Shown here: one piece after another, positions 1 through 8,663 of the stretch
Numbering within the stretch: position 1 is the first letter of the stretch
How the letters are laid out: each line of letters opens with the position of its first letter
Origin: Planctomycetota bacterium
Lineage (GTDB): Bacteria; Planctomycetota; PUPC01; JACPCR01
Direction: 5' to 3'
Length of the DNA stretch: 19,886 nucleotides
NCBI GenBank assembly: GCA_030740295.1
Contig: JASLXP010000432.1
Location: 1-19,886, forward strand
Program-made: the position numbers and the translations under genes
Notes under the pieces: model-generated
What the model was told of the DNA's origin: nothing
Databases searched by the model: none
What the model saw: only the letters and a program-made list of their open reading frames with translations

Positions 1-1
1 G

Positions 2-1156
2 TCGCCCCTCCAGGCCATCCTGGATGCCTGCGATTGGACCGCTGCTCAACGCCGCGTCACCATGCGTGAGCAAAACGGAAAGAAGGTTCCTCACTGGGGC
101 CTCCTGCCTGCCGCGGCAGCGCACGACTGGCTTTCGGGGAACACCATCTTCAACGACGCATTCTGCATCTTCGGAATGATCGAGGCCGTGCGGCTCCTTC
201 GTGAGATAGATCACCCCCGTGCGGAAGCTATCGCCGAAGAACTTAACGACTACCGGGCATGCCTTCGAGACCGATACATGGAAGCACGGGATCTGGCCCG
301 TCCCGTCTCGCATCCCGACGGCTCAGAGATTCCTTACGTTCCTCGCGACACAGGCGAGCTGGACTGGGAGAAAGTTGACTGGACGTACACGGGCTACGGG
401 CCCCTGCGTGCCGGTGCATGGGGCGCATTGGACCCCAATCACGAGCTGGTCGACCAGGCGCTCGCGTTCCTGGAGACCGGCCTACCCAAAGGCGAAGGCC
501 ACTACCTGAACATCCGGGACCAAACAGCCGACGTGAACTGGCAGGACATCAGCGATCCCAACGCCGACAGACATTTCCTCTGGCGCCACTACGTGGAATA
601 CGAGACCATGTGGCCTATCGGAACCGACCTGTTCCTCCAGCGCGACGACCTCCCCAGATTCTTCGAGTTCTTCTTCAACAACCTGGCCGTTGTGCTCCAT
701 CAACCGTGGCAAGTGGGCGTCGAATCCCTCGACGGCGTGCCCTCGTGTGCGCCCGGTGATGCGGAACGCTGGCGAATGATCCGGAACATGTTCGTCAACG
801 AGCGCGGGGGCCACGACGGCTCCCAGCAGTCCCTGTGGCTGCTGCAGGCCATTCCCCGCTCGTGGCTCTTTCCCGGATCCCATCTCTGCGCTAAAGACAT
901 GGGCACTCACTTCGGTGGCGCGGTGGATCTCGAAGTGCACGTGTCAGAGGACGGGGAATCTCTGGATGTCAAGGCCGAGTATGAGCTGGCGGTCTGTCCA
1001 TCGGAAATCCGAATGCGTCTCAGGTCTGGTAACGGAAAGCCCCTTGCTTCAGCGACAGTCAACGGCGCAGAGACCACCATCCTCGAGGCTGATACTATCA
1101 GACTGCCCCAGGCAACCACCGGAAATTACCGGATCGTCTGCTCTTTCCGTCAATAG
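2..1156 (+). CDS. C-terminal part of a glycoside-hydrolase-like protein (5' end outside window)
   Basis: The reading frame is open from base 2, so the first ATG at 62 is probably internal and the gene begins upstream of the window. The visible 384 residues are rich in Trp, Tyr and His. They contain a stretch NERGGHDGSQQSLWLLQAIP, then SWLFPG and DMGTHFGG, and finish with about 90 residues that look like a beta-sandwich (alternating short strands, DGESLDVKAEYEL...RMRLRSGNGKPL). An alpha-helical toroid followed by a C-terminal beta domain is the usual plan of six-hairpin glycosidases, so a role in glycan breakdown is inferred. I cannot name a catalytic residue or a GH family. It is the first gene of a plus-strand cluster, and the next gene starts 33 bases downstream in the same frame. 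The family call is moderate; that the gene is real is nearly certain. Confidence 0.75.
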   Translation, partial: SPLQAILDACDWTAAQRRVTMREQNGKKVPHWGLLPAAAAHDWLSGNTIFNDAFCIFGMIEAVRLLREIDHPRAEAIAEELNDYRACLRDRYMEARDLARPVSHPDGSEIPYVPRDTGELDWEKVDWTYTGYGPLRAGAWGALDPNHELVDQALAFLETGLPKGEGHYLNIRDQTADVNWQDISDPNADRHFLWRHYVEYETMWPIGTDLFLQRDDLPRFFEFFFNNLAVVLHQPWQVGVESLDGVPSCAPGDAERWRMIRNMFVNERGGHDGSQQSLWLLQAIPRSWLFPGSHLCAKDMGTHFGGAVDLEVHVSEDGESLDVKAEYELAVCPSEIRMRLRSGNGKPLASATVNGAETTILEADTIRLPQATTGNYRIVCSFRQ

Positions 1157-1189
1157 ACGGTTTGCTCAATTCCTTTAACCTGCATTGCT

Positions 1190-2266
1190 ATGGAATTCAT
1201 TCGCGACCTCACCGATCCTCTGGCGGATCAAGTCATCGAACGTCACCGCGTCTATTGGGAGAACGGCGACTCCCCGCGGTCGCTCTTCCGGGTGCTGGGA
1301 AAGCCTACTCCCATGGGTGACACGCCCACGGCCCACTATCTCGAGCCACAGCCGCTGGATGCGGCGGCCTTCAAGAAATCCATCGAGCAGAGCTACGATG
1401 CCCATGGCCTGCTCCATGACGACTTTATCCGATCCGTTCACGTGGGTGTTCCCAGCGAGGCCCTTTTCGGATGTCCCATTCGGGTAAGCGGCGGGACCCA
1501 TTGGGCAGAGGACTGTTTCACAAGCTGGGATCAGTACGACCATTACAAGCTGGAAGATAACCCCTGGTTCCGGGCCATGATGGACAACACTCGTCGTGCC
1601 ATCGATGCCCTCGGGACGGAGCAATACCCCATCTCATGCGGTTTCAATCGTGGTCCTGTAGACCTGGCGGTCGCGGTGCTCACTGCGACGGGACTGGTCG
1701 AAGCGCTGATCGAACGTCCGGCCCAGGCCGCTCACTTCATCGACCGTCTCACGGACATCCTCATCGAAACGGCGACGGCTGGCGCGGACCTACAGCCTTT
1801 CCACAGGGGCGGCAAGTTCAACTCTTACGGAACGTGGACGCCGGGTACGACTGTCACCTTTTCCGTGGACAGCGCGTGTCTGTTCAGCCCGGCGATGTAC
1901 CAGGAGTTTTTTCTGCCGAACGACATCCGGCTCTGTGAAGCTTTTGACAGGCCCTTTGCGCATCTTCACGCCTCGGCCCGCCAGCACTTCTCGGACTGGG
2001 CGGACATACCGAATCTCGGGCTTCAGTGCGTCATCGACGATGCCGTTCTCCCTGAAACCCACGAAGTCCTGCCCATCGGCCCCCAACTGGTGGAACTGCT
2101 TCCGGACTTCAAAAGGATTCGGGAAAAGACATCTCTGATGCTCTACGGATTCTGGGATGAAGCCAGAATCGATGCCGCTCTTGCCGAACTGTCGCCAGGA
2201 GGACTCTCGCTGGACATTCGAGTAATGGACCCGGACGCTATCAGAGAGCGATACCTGTCGGCATGA
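1190..2266 (+). CDS. UroD-superfamily protein (methyltransferase-like)
   Basis: This 358-residue protein resembles the uroporphyrinogen decarboxylase/MtaA superfamily. It has an N-terminal helical region, a middle GFNRGPVDLAVAVL segment, and FSVDSACLFSPAMYQEFFLP, which matches the strand-helix segment before the metal site in these TIM-barrel proteins. Members either decarboxylate uroporphyrinogen III or move methyl groups between corrinoid proteins and thiols through a zinc site. Where MtaA/MtbA-type enzymes have His-x-Cys, this protein has His-x-His (HLHA, H258 and H260), so a classic thiol-activating zinc site is doubtful. Uroporphyrinogen decarboxylation is unlikely because there are three diverged paralogues in 6 kb and no haem genes beside them. 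The start is ATG 1190; no clear Shine-Dalgarno precedes it. The gene lies between two toroid-like enzymes and is probably cotranscribed with them. Confidence 0.8.
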   Translation: MEFIRDLTDPLADQVIERHRVYWENGDSPRSLFRVLGKPTPMGDTPTAHYLEPQPLDAAAFKKSIEQSYDAHGLLHDDFIRSVHVGVPSEALFGCPIRVSGGTHWAEDCFTSWDQYDHYKLEDNPWFRAMMDNTRRAIDALGTEQYPISCGFNRGPVDLAVAVLTATGLVEALIERPAQAAHFIDRLTDILIETATAGADLQPFHRGGKFNSYGTWTPGTTVTFSVDSACLFSPAMYQEFFLPNDIRLCEAFDRPFAHLHASARQHFSDWADIPNLGLQCVIDDAVLPETHEVLPIGPQLVELLPDFKRIREKTSLMLYGFWDEARIDAALAELSPGGLSLDIRVMDPDAIRERYLSA

Positions 2267-2297
2267 AATTCGGCTCCGGTCACCTTGAAACAGACAA

Positions 2298-3716
2298 ATG
2301 CGCCCAGACGAAATACTCACGAAGGTAAAGAATGCGATTGATGCTCTGATCGAGATTGGCAGTCAGTACGACGGCCTGTTTCCATCGCTGATCGATCGCG
2401 ACACTCATCAGATGCTTTACAGCATGCCGCCTCCCATCCAGGGCCAGCGTAATGGGGACCGCTCTCACCTTGGGTGCAATCTGATCCATGACGAGGCGGC
2501 TTTGAAGACCATGTTCGCTCTGTCCGAGTTTTCCGGTGATGAACGATACGCAAACGCCGCAGATCGATATCTCCAACGCTTCTCGAACCACTGCACCGAT
2601 ACGGACACGGGGCTGTTCCCGTGGGGTGAGCACTCGTTCTGGCACCTCATGGAGAACCGAGTGGGCAACAGCTACGTCTACCACAGCCCGGAAACGAAGG
2701 CATCTGCCACCCACGATCACCTGCGCCAGGCCCCGCTCTGGCTCTGGGAGAAGCTCTGGCATTTCAATCCCCGCTGCGCGGAGCGGTTTGCCGAAGGGCA
2801 GGACTACCATTGGGTGGACTGCTCCCCTCCGGAATACATCCGGCACGCTCCCATTGAAACGAAAACTCATCCATCAAAGGGCAACCGCTCCTGCGATTTC
2901 CCCCGCCACAGCGGCTTCTACATATTCAATCTCTCCTTTGCCCTTGCGAAGACCGGCCGCGACGACTTGCTCACTCGGATCGAGAAGTTTCTCGATTACT
3001 GGTGGAAGAAACGGGACGATCGGGGCCTGCTGCTGATCGAGAGCCGTTCGCCCGAGGACGATGAGCGGTTCTACGACGTAAACAACCCGGGACAGACGTT
3101 GTCTCTGGCGACCAGCCTGTTGGAATCCGCTGAGATTCTGGGAAGCACGCGCCCGGAAATCTCAGCCACCATGCGAGAGAGAGCGGCTACATACCTGAAC
3201 GGTTTCTTCTCAGCGCCCCATGACCTCGAAAAGGGAACGTTTGTCATCTCCTCGAATCGGGAGACCAATGAAGCGGTCCAGACCATGCCGGTCTGGGGAA
3301 GCATCTACGGCCTGTGGCCCGCCTCTTATGTGGCTGTAGTCGCTCTCTGCGCTCACCGTCTCACGCACGATTCGCGGCTCCTTGCGTGGGCTGAATCAGT
3401 TGGTCAGGCGTACCTGAGGGAGCCTTTCCCTGCGGATGTGGCCGTACCTGCAATGGATGCGGGTCTCGCCCTGGGACTCTTCGCTGACCTGTACGATCTC
3501 ACGGGACAAGAGATCTGGCTAAGCGGGGGCCTGGAACTCGCGGGCACGATTGTGGAGCTCTACTTCGACAAAGTCCTGCCTCGCGGAGCGGCGGGCATCG
3601 AGTGGTATGAATCGCAGATGGGGCCGAGCTTCCTGCTCCACGGCCTCGCCCGCATGGCCATGCTGGCGGAGGACCCTGAATCCTGCCCCCTCCCTGCAGA
3701 TTACACCGGAAGGTAG
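2298..3716 (+). CDS. Putative alpha/alpha-toroid glycan-active protein
   Basis: This 472-residue protein has no obvious signal peptide. It is built of repeated helical segments with many Trp, His and Tyr residues (FPWGEHSFWHL, HDHLRQAPLWLWEKLW, CDFPRHSGFYIFNLSFALAK, DYWWKKRDDRG). This pattern fits (alpha/alpha)6 or (alpha/alpha)7 toroid enzymes such as N-acylglucosamine epimerase-like proteins, unsaturated glucuronyl hydrolases or some polysaccharide lyases. Conserved-looking His/Asp pairs (GEHSFWH, ATHDHLRQ, DFPRHSG) are plausible active-site residues, but I cannot assign a family. The start ATG 2298 lies 31 bases after the upstream UroD-like gene, with only a weak ribosome-binding site. Its place beside another toroid-like protein and methyltransferase homologues suggests that the cluster handles a methylated or sugar-linked substrate; this is inference. 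Confidence 0.7.
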   Translation: MRPDEILTKVKNAIDALIEIGSQYDGLFPSLIDRDTHQMLYSMPPPIQGQRNGDRSHLGCNLIHDEAALKTMFALSEFSGDERYANAADRYLQRFSNHCTDTDTGLFPWGEHSFWHLMENRVGNSYVYHSPETKASATHDHLRQAPLWLWEKLWHFNPRCAERFAEGQDYHWVDCSPPEYIRHAPIETKTHPSKGNRSCDFPRHSGFYIFNLSFALAKTGRDDLLTRIEKFLDYWWKKRDDRGLLLIESRSPEDDERFYDVNNPGQTLSLATSLLESAEILGSTRPEISATMRERAATYLNGFFSAPHDLEKGTFVISSNRETNEAVQTMPVWGSIYGLWPASYVAVVALCAHRLTHDSRLLAWAESVGQAYLREPFPADVAVPAMDAGLALGLFADLYDLTGQEIWLSGGLELAGTIVELYFDKVLPRGAAGIEWYESQMGPSFLLHGLARMAMLAEDPESCPLPADYTGR

Positions 3717-3805
3717 GAGGAAGATGGGAGCCTTACTGATGCCGATCCTGCTGTAACTTTTTCACGCCGCATGCGGGGCACGAAGCGCTTTTTTCTGAGG
3801 CAACT

Positions 3806-5230
3806 ATGGAATGCAAGCTCTTGACGGAAGAACAGGTCGAACGGATTCACGAAGCGTCACTGACGATTCTCGAGCGAACCGGTGTATCCGTGCCACATAC
3901 CGAAATGCTCGGACGCTTTGCGGACGCTGGTGCAAACGTGGACCACGACGCCCAAAGGGTGCGGATTCCGGCGGACCTGGTGGGCCGTTCCCTGGAGACC
4001 GCGGGCAAGGCCTTCACTCTTTTCGGGCGCGACATGAGCCGGCGGGCCGAGTTCGGCGTCGGGCGGCGGAACTACAACAGCATTGGCGGCGAAGCATTCT
4101 GGGTTGATGAAGTCGGTGGGCCACGACGCCCTGCAACCCTCGACGACGTCGTTACAGCATCGAGGATCGGCGACGCCCTCGAACACATCAATCTTGTCGG
4201 CTCCATGGCCGACCCGCATGAGCTTCCGATCTCCTGTCGTTGCGTGGAAGTAGCTGCGACGATGGTGAAGAACACAGTGAAGCCGATCCATTTCTGGTAC
4301 CACGACCGGGCTTCGGCCAGATTCCTCAACGAACTGATGATCGCTGTCCGGGGTGATGAACAAACGGCATCGGAATACCCGCTTTGGTATCCGTTCCTCG
4401 AGCCCATCAGTCCCCTCCGTTTCCCGTTTGACGGGATCGACCTGTTGTATGAGACATCCCGCCTCAATCTGGCTGTGCCCATCGGCCCCATGGCACAGAT
4501 GGGCCTGTCTGCCCCGATGAGTATCGCGGGCACCATGGCGCTCGAGAACGCTGAAATCCTCGCCGGGGTCTGCATCACTCAACTCATTCGACCCGGCATG
4601 CCGGTCTGTTACGGGGGGATCTGCCACGCTTTTGACATGCGAACTACGCAGTTGATCTTCAGTGGTCCGGAGCAGGCGATGTTCGGGGTCGGCATGACCC
4701 AACTGGGTAAGCATTACGGGTTGCCGGTCTACATTAACGTCGGGCTGACCGATTCAAAGCGCCCGGACGCCCAGGCCGGTCTGGAGATCGCGGCGACGCT
4801 TGGCATGGGCGCCGCTGCCGGCGCCGATATCTTCGGCCACATGGGAATCTCCGGCGTGGATCAGGCGACATCCCTCGACATTCTCGTGCTGCAGGAAGAG
4901 ATCATCAGTTACGTCGAACGGACCATGGCGCCCGTTGACATGAGCGACGAGGCATTGGGCCTTGACCTCATTGATGAGGTCGGCCCGGGCGGCACTTTCA
5001 TCGACACCATGCACACCGTGGAAAGGATGCGCAGTGAGCTCTGGGCCCCGAAGCTCCTTGACCGGGAGTTCTACCAGGCGTGGCTGGCCGGCGGGGGCCT
5101 GTCTACAGAGCAGCGGTGCCGGGCTCGCAGGGACGAATTGCTCAGCCGGCACGAGCCAGAGCCACCAGATCCGTCGGTGGTGAACGCGATCAACGAGGTC
5201 GTGAAATATGCCAGGAAGGAGCTTGTGTAG
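3806..5230 (+). CDS. MttB-family (trimethylamine methyltransferase-like) protein, non-pyrrolysine
   Basis: This 474-residue protein matches the MttB family in length and order. The N-terminus LTEEQVERIHEASLTILERT...GV.VPH is typical of the family. A middle VEVAATMVKNTVKPIHFW segment follows, then PIGPMAQMGLSAPMSIAGTM, and a C-terminal TIM-barrel half with GMTQLGKHYGLPVYINVGLTDSK and the Gly/Ala-rich GMGAAAGADIFGHMG. MttB-type enzymes transfer a methyl group from a quaternary or tertiary amine to a corrinoid protein. Archaeal MttB needs an in-frame TAG read as pyrrolysine; none occurs here, so this belongs to the larger non-Pyl group that includes glycine-betaine-type methyltransferases. A GAGG (3797-3800) lies five bases before ATG 3806. 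The downstream UroD-like gene starts on the last base of the stop codon, which ties the two functionally. The substrate cannot be read from sequence. Confidence 0.9.
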   Translation: MECKLLTEEQVERIHEASLTILERTGVSVPHTEMLGRFADAGANVDHDAQRVRIPADLVGRSLETAGKAFTLFGRDMSRRAEFGVGRRNYNSIGGEAFWVDEVGGPRRPATLDDVVTASRIGDALEHINLVGSMADPHELPISCRCVEVAATMVKNTVKPIHFWYHDRASARFLNELMIAVRGDEQTASEYPLWYPFLEPISPLRFPFDGIDLLYETSRLNLAVPIGPMAQMGLSAPMSIAGTMALENAEILAGVCITQLIRPGMPVCYGGICHAFDMRTTQLIFSGPEQAMFGVGMTQLGKHYGLPVYINVGLTDSKRPDAQAGLEIAATLGMGAAAGADIFGHMGISGVDQATSLDILVLQEEIISYVERTMAPVDMSDEALGLDLIDEVGPGGTFIDTMHTVERMRSELWAPKLLDREFYQAWLAGGGLSTEQRCRARRDELLSRHEPEPPDPSVVNAINEVVKYARKELV

Positions 5231-6360
5231 TGCCTGCCCATCCCGTCCTCGCCGATTCTTATGCCCGGGATGAAGCTGTCTGGGATGCTCTTTGGGAGAA
5301 CAGGTCCATTGGTCGGATAGCGATTGCTGTCCATCCTGACACGGAAAGAAGGAATCTGGCAAAGGAGCTCGCAGCCGACCTGCTGCATGAGCCTGAGGTT
5401 CTACCGGCCGGTTGGACTGAGCGGTGGCGGGATGCCCTCCTGGATAGTTTGGCTGGCTTGATGGCAGGCATGCAATTGCCCGGCGATTGGTATCCCGCTC
5501 TTAATGTTCCCCGCTTTGTGCATGGGCAGTCTCAGGGAACCTGCGACCTCTTCGGAGCTGAAGTCGAGTTACAGCCAGACGGACTGTTCTTCGTCCATCC
5601 CCTTCCGCCCGATCCCGCAATCATCGACGCCATTGAGCCGCAGCCGCTGGAGTCAAGCATCTACTGGGGCGCCGTGGAGTGGATCCGATACGCAAGAGCA
5701 GGGACCGGCGGCCAATTCCCGTTCCGAAATCCGGTCATGACCAGTCCGTTCGATACGGCCAACTACCTGCTCGGCACGACGGTACTCCTGGAGTGGGTCT
5801 ACACTGAGCCAGCCACTTTGAAGGCCCTGCTGGAAAAAATCACGGATGTGGAAATACAAATGATCGCCGCGTTGAAAGAAGCGTCGGGCAACTCTCTGCA
5901 AGGTGACGCTGTTTCGTGCATGCGCGGTGGATTCTGTTTCTGCTCCGAATGCCGGTCCCTCGTGTCACGACAGATTTACGATGAATTCGAGGCTCCCTAC
6001 CTCCGCCGTTTGGGCGAGAGCATCGGCCCCTTCGCCATCCATTCCTGCGGAAGCTGGGAGCGAACCATCTCGAGTGCCATCGACGACCCGAATTTCCGGG
6101 CCATGAACGGACAGATAAGAGAGAACGATCTGGCCGAGCTCTGTGACCTGGCACAGGGAAGAATCAGCTTCTCAATCGGCCCGAGCAGGGACCTGGACGA
6201 GCGATATACCTGGCCAGACATTACGGACTTCTACGAACACATCCTCCAGACCGTACCGCCGACCCAGCCTATCGAGATCTCGATCTCAGAAGCAGACATT
6301 CCGCTATGGAACAAAGTCTGTCAGAAACTCGATGCAGAACACAGCAGCCTTCGGGCGTAG
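5230..6360 (+). CDS. UroD-superfamily protein with HxC motif (MtaA/MtbA-like), coupled to mttB homologue
   Basis: I place the start at GTG 5230, not at the in-frame ATG 5080, which lies deep in the previous gene. GTG 5230 shares its G with the TAG stop of the MttB homologue (TAGTG), and AGGAAGGAG (5213-5221) sits eight bases upstream, a strong ribosome-binding site. The resulting 376-residue protein looks like the UroD/MtaA superfamily. It has FRNPVMTSPFDTANYLLGTT, SRQIYDEFEAPYLRRLGESI and then IHSCGSW, an H271-x-C273 motif matching the zinc ligands of corrinoid:thiol methyltransferases. A cysteine group precedes it (C230, C236, C238, C241). The overlap with the MttB gene suggests translational coupling. 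Together they could make up substrate:corrinoid and corrinoid:acceptor steps, although no corrinoid protein is seen. It converges with the minus-strand gene ending at 6441. Confidence 0.85.
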   Translation: MPAHPVLADSYARDEAVWDALWENRSIGRIAIAVHPDTERRNLAKELAADLLHEPEVLPAGWTERWRDALLDSLAGLMAGMQLPGDWYPALNVPRFVHGQSQGTCDLFGAEVELQPDGLFFVHPLPPDPAIIDAIEPQPLESSIYWGAVEWIRYARAGTGGQFPFRNPVMTSPFDTANYLLGTTVLLEWVYTEPATLKALLEKITDVEIQMIAALKEASGNSLQGDAVSCMRGGFCFCSECRSLVSRQIYDEFEAPYLRRLGESIGPFAIHSCGSWERTISSAIDDPNFRAMNGQIRENDLAELCDLAQGRISFSIGPSRDLDERYTWPDITDFYEHILQTVPPTQPIEISISEADIPLWNKVCQKLDAEHSSLRA

Positions 6361-6440
6361 TCCGGAGGAGGGCCCGGAAGATTTACCGACCTTTGTCGCG
6401 AACTGCCCGAAAACACTCGACAGAGCTCCAGGCCCACCTA

Positions 6441-7622
6441 TCAATGAGCGGGGTAATCTCTGACTTCCTTCCATGCCTCTATCACGGTCTCAATGCTCTC
6501 CCACGGTGTGTGCGCGAAAATGGCCTCGGCCGCGGTCAGGCCGAGGCCACCTCCGGATCCCAGGATCTCGACCGCATCAAAGACCTGCTGCCGAATTTCC
6601 TCACGTGACCCCCGCTCCAGGGTGATCGGCTCGTTGATGCCGCCGATGACGGATACCTTCTTATCAAAGGCCGCCTTCACCTTTCGCAGGTCAATGTCTG
6701 TGTCTCCAGCCACGGGGTCGAGAAGGTAATGGGCATCGATCCCCATTTCGACGAAAGTCTCCAACAGCGGCATGTAACCGACGCTCATCGTATAGCCCAT
6801 CAGCCGCCCGCCCTGATGCACCATTCGGGTCAGTTCCTTGATGCGTGGCAGGAAGAACTCGCGATGCAAGGCCGGAGACCAGAACGAAGCGCCCTCGTAA
6901 TAGCCACGTCGCATGATGAAGTCTGCGGGAGTGTCAAGCAGGAGCTCTACGTTACTCTTCTCCTGCTCGTGAATGATGTCCAGCAGCGAGCTGAACATCT
7001 CCGGCCGGTCCATCGCCATCAGGACCGTGCCTTCAACGCCGCAGAGCCAGATGGCCATGTCTGCGCCGTTGGAGCCATGTCCTACCAGCAGGACGCCGAG
7101 CTCCTGGGCCTGGCGGGCGACCGCCGCTGCTTCTTCACGGAACTGCACGATCGCCTCGTCCGACAGTGGACAGAACAGATACTTGAGCTTCTCCAGGTCC
7201 TCCTCAGTCTCGATGAGGCACTTCCGGTATCTCGGCACGTTGTAGTCGTCCGTCAGATAGACGCCGCTGCCCTTGTGAGAGGGCCAGTCGGGGGTAACCC
7301 AGTCATCGGTCCTGAAGACCTCCTGCCGAAGGGCCCCCGCCGGGGTCTGATACTCCTTGACCATGCACGGCCATCGCTCGCCAGGAACGGTCTCTTCCCA
7401 TTCACGGACTTCTACATCCGGATGAAACGTCAGGGACGGATGCAGGCTCAGCCAGGCATCGATACCGATGGACTGCCAGCTCTGAGCCTGCTCCACCTGG
7501 TTGGACCATGCCAGTGGAGGCGGCGGCTGGAAGCCAAACGGCTTGAACAGCAGAGGCACGTAGTCCGGTTCCTGGTAACGGAGAACGGCCAGCATCCTTT
7601 CACGAGAAGATAGACGTTTCAT
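6441..7622 (-). CDS. UroD-superfamily protein lacking the HxC zinc motif
   Basis: This 393-residue protein starts MKRLSSRERMLAVLRYQEPDYVPL, the usual opening of UroD/MtaA-like proteins (xxRERxLAxLxxxxPDxVP). An in-frame GTG lies just before the ATG, so either could be used. The middle carries LVGHGSNGADMAIWLCGVEG, then FWSPALHREFFLPRIKELTRMVHQ, and the end has GLGLTAAEAIFAHTPWESI, all at the expected places. Where zinc-dependent members have His-x-Cys, this one reads GYTMSVG, so it probably lacks the zinc site and may bind another ligand or have another activity. It is on the opposite strand to the cluster at 2-6360 and converges with it, with an 80-base gap in which I see no clear terminator. 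The DUF4003-like gene lies 24 bases upstream, so the two are likely cotranscribed. Confidence 0.85.
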   Translation of the reverse strand: MKRLSSRERMLAVLRYQEPDYVPLLFKPFGFQPPPPLAWSNQVEQAQSWQSIGIDAWLSLHPSLTFHPDVEVREWEETVPGERWPCMVKEYQTPAGALRQEVFRTDDWVTPDWPSHKGSGVYLTDDYNVPRYRKCLIETEEDLEKLKYLFCPLSDEAIVQFREEAAAVARQAQELGVLLVGHGSNGADMAIWLCGVEGTVLMAMDRPEMFSSLLDIIHEQEKSNVELLLDTPADFIMRRGYYEGASFWSPALHREFFLPRIKELTRMVHQGGRLMGYTMSVGYMPLLETFVEMGIDAHYLLDPVAGDTDIDLRKVKAAFDKKVSVIGGINEPITLERGSREEIRQQVFDAVEILGSGGGLGLTAAEAIFAHTPWESIETVIEAWKEVRDYPAH

Positions 7623-7646
7623 CACTCATACTCAGGAACTCAATCG

Positions 7647-8663
7647 CTATGAACTGGAACTGGCGGACGCAGTTGCAGCGGCGGAACTGGCAGCCGCTGC
7701 GGCCGCGGCCTGCTGCGCGTTGATGATGCTTTGCATGTCCATCAGCGCCTTGGCGTCAGTGATGGCCTCGAGGTCCTCGTCGACCTGCACGAGCTCCAGG
7801 AACGTGATGCTTGAAGCCAGGTTGAACGTCAGCGATCGGTCCGGCTTTGGTCTCAACTGCTCAATCTCTCCGCGGTTTGTGAGCACGCACCTGACGATGG
7901 TGGCGGCCCCGTGATTCAAGAACGTAAGTATGGCCAGTTCATCGTAATCGCTCTGCCAGATCGAGACCCCATTCCGCCGGAACCCCTCGGACAGCTCAAA
8001 GTAACGGTCTGCCGCGATCTCCGCATCAAGGTTGGCCAGATAGAGCAGATTCGCCGCTGTCTGCAGCGGGTCGCCAGAGGAGAACCCTCTCCTGTTGAGG
8101 GCCTGATACAGATCCTCGATGGCCAGGCCGATTTCTGCTGGAGATGCCTCCTGCCCGACGAGAATGGCGCAAGCCGGGAAGTCGTCCGGACCGGTCAGCC
8201 ACCAGTGATGTCGCCTCATCTCCTCGTAGATCTCACCAAACCGGGCAATCGCCTCCTCCGGGATCGGGGACAGGGAATGCTGCAGGCGCAAGACAAGGAT
8301 GGCCATGGTTTCGTAGATCCCACCACGCCGCAAGCCATAGTCCCGGAACAGGTCTCGGACCCGCCTGACCTCATCCAGGAACCCGCCGGCACCATCCCCA
8401 TTCAGCAGGAGAATGGCGCTTATAATGAAGCGCAGCGATGAGTTCAGCTCTCCGAACCATCCGGATAGTTCCTTGATCTGGTCCGAAATGTCACGGATTG
8501 CGGCCGCCACGTCAGCAGGATTCCCAGGACAGCAAGCAGCCGTCAGGGCGGCGAATCTGAGTGGCGAAGCATCAGACCCCCACCCGCGTTCTGAGTTAAG
8601 GGCCTCGTAGATGTCGATGAACCGGCTGAGAGGATCAGCGGGAATTTGGAATGGCTCTCTCAA
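7647..8663 (-). CDS. DUF4003-like protein with Ala/Ser tail
   Basis: This 338-residue all-helical protein resembles DUF4003 proteins. The segments RFIDIYEALNSERGW, FGEIYEEMRRHHWWLTGPDD and DLYQALNRRGFSSGDPLQ recall the family's repeated YExMxxHHxxLTxxxD and YxxLxxxGFSxGxxLQ signatures. The function of the family is unknown. The start is TTG 8663: AGGAGA (8671-8676 on the complement) is seven bases upstream, and there is no better ATG nearby. The last 25 residues are almost only Ala and Ser (IINAQQAAAAAAASSAAATA and on), a flexible low-complexity tail. No signal peptide or membrane segment is evident. It sits upstream of a UroD-like gene on the same strand with 24 bases between them. Confidence 0.75.
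   Translation of the reverse strand: MREPFQIPADPLSRFIDIYEALNSERGWGSDASPLRFAALTAACCPGNPADVAAAIRDISDQIKELSGWFGELNSSLRFIISAILLLNGDGAGGFLDEVRRVRDLFRDYGLRRGGIYETMAILVLRLQHSLSPIPEEAIARFGEIYEEMRRHHWWLTGPDDFPACAILVGQEASPAEIGLAIEDLYQALNRRGFSSGDPLQTAANLLYLANLDAEIAADRYFELSEGFRRNGVSIWQSDYDELAILTFLNHGAATIVRCVLTNRGEIEQLRPKPDRSLTFNLASSITFLELVQVDEDLEAITDAKALMDMQSIINAQQAAAAAAASSAAATASASSSS

Noticed and set aside
3857..4714. Minus-strand open frame (285 codons) opposite the MttB homologue
   Set aside because: The sense strand encodes a clear MttB-family protein; the antisense translation is low in hydrophobic pattern and has no ribosome-binding site.
5080..5229. ATG 5080 as the start of the second UroD-like gene
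   Set aside because: It lies 150 bases inside the MttB gene and would add Arg/Gly-rich unrelated sequence; GTG 5230 has a strong Shine-Dalgarno and the stop/start overlap.
3806..5230. Pyrrolysine in the MttB homologue
   Set aside because: No in-frame TAG exists before the final stop, so it belongs to the non-Pyl group.
6729..7613. Long plus-strand open frame (294 codons) opposite the UroD-like gene
   Set aside because: It is antisense to a well-supported UroD-family protein, its translation shows no domain-like pattern, and high GC gives long antisense frames.
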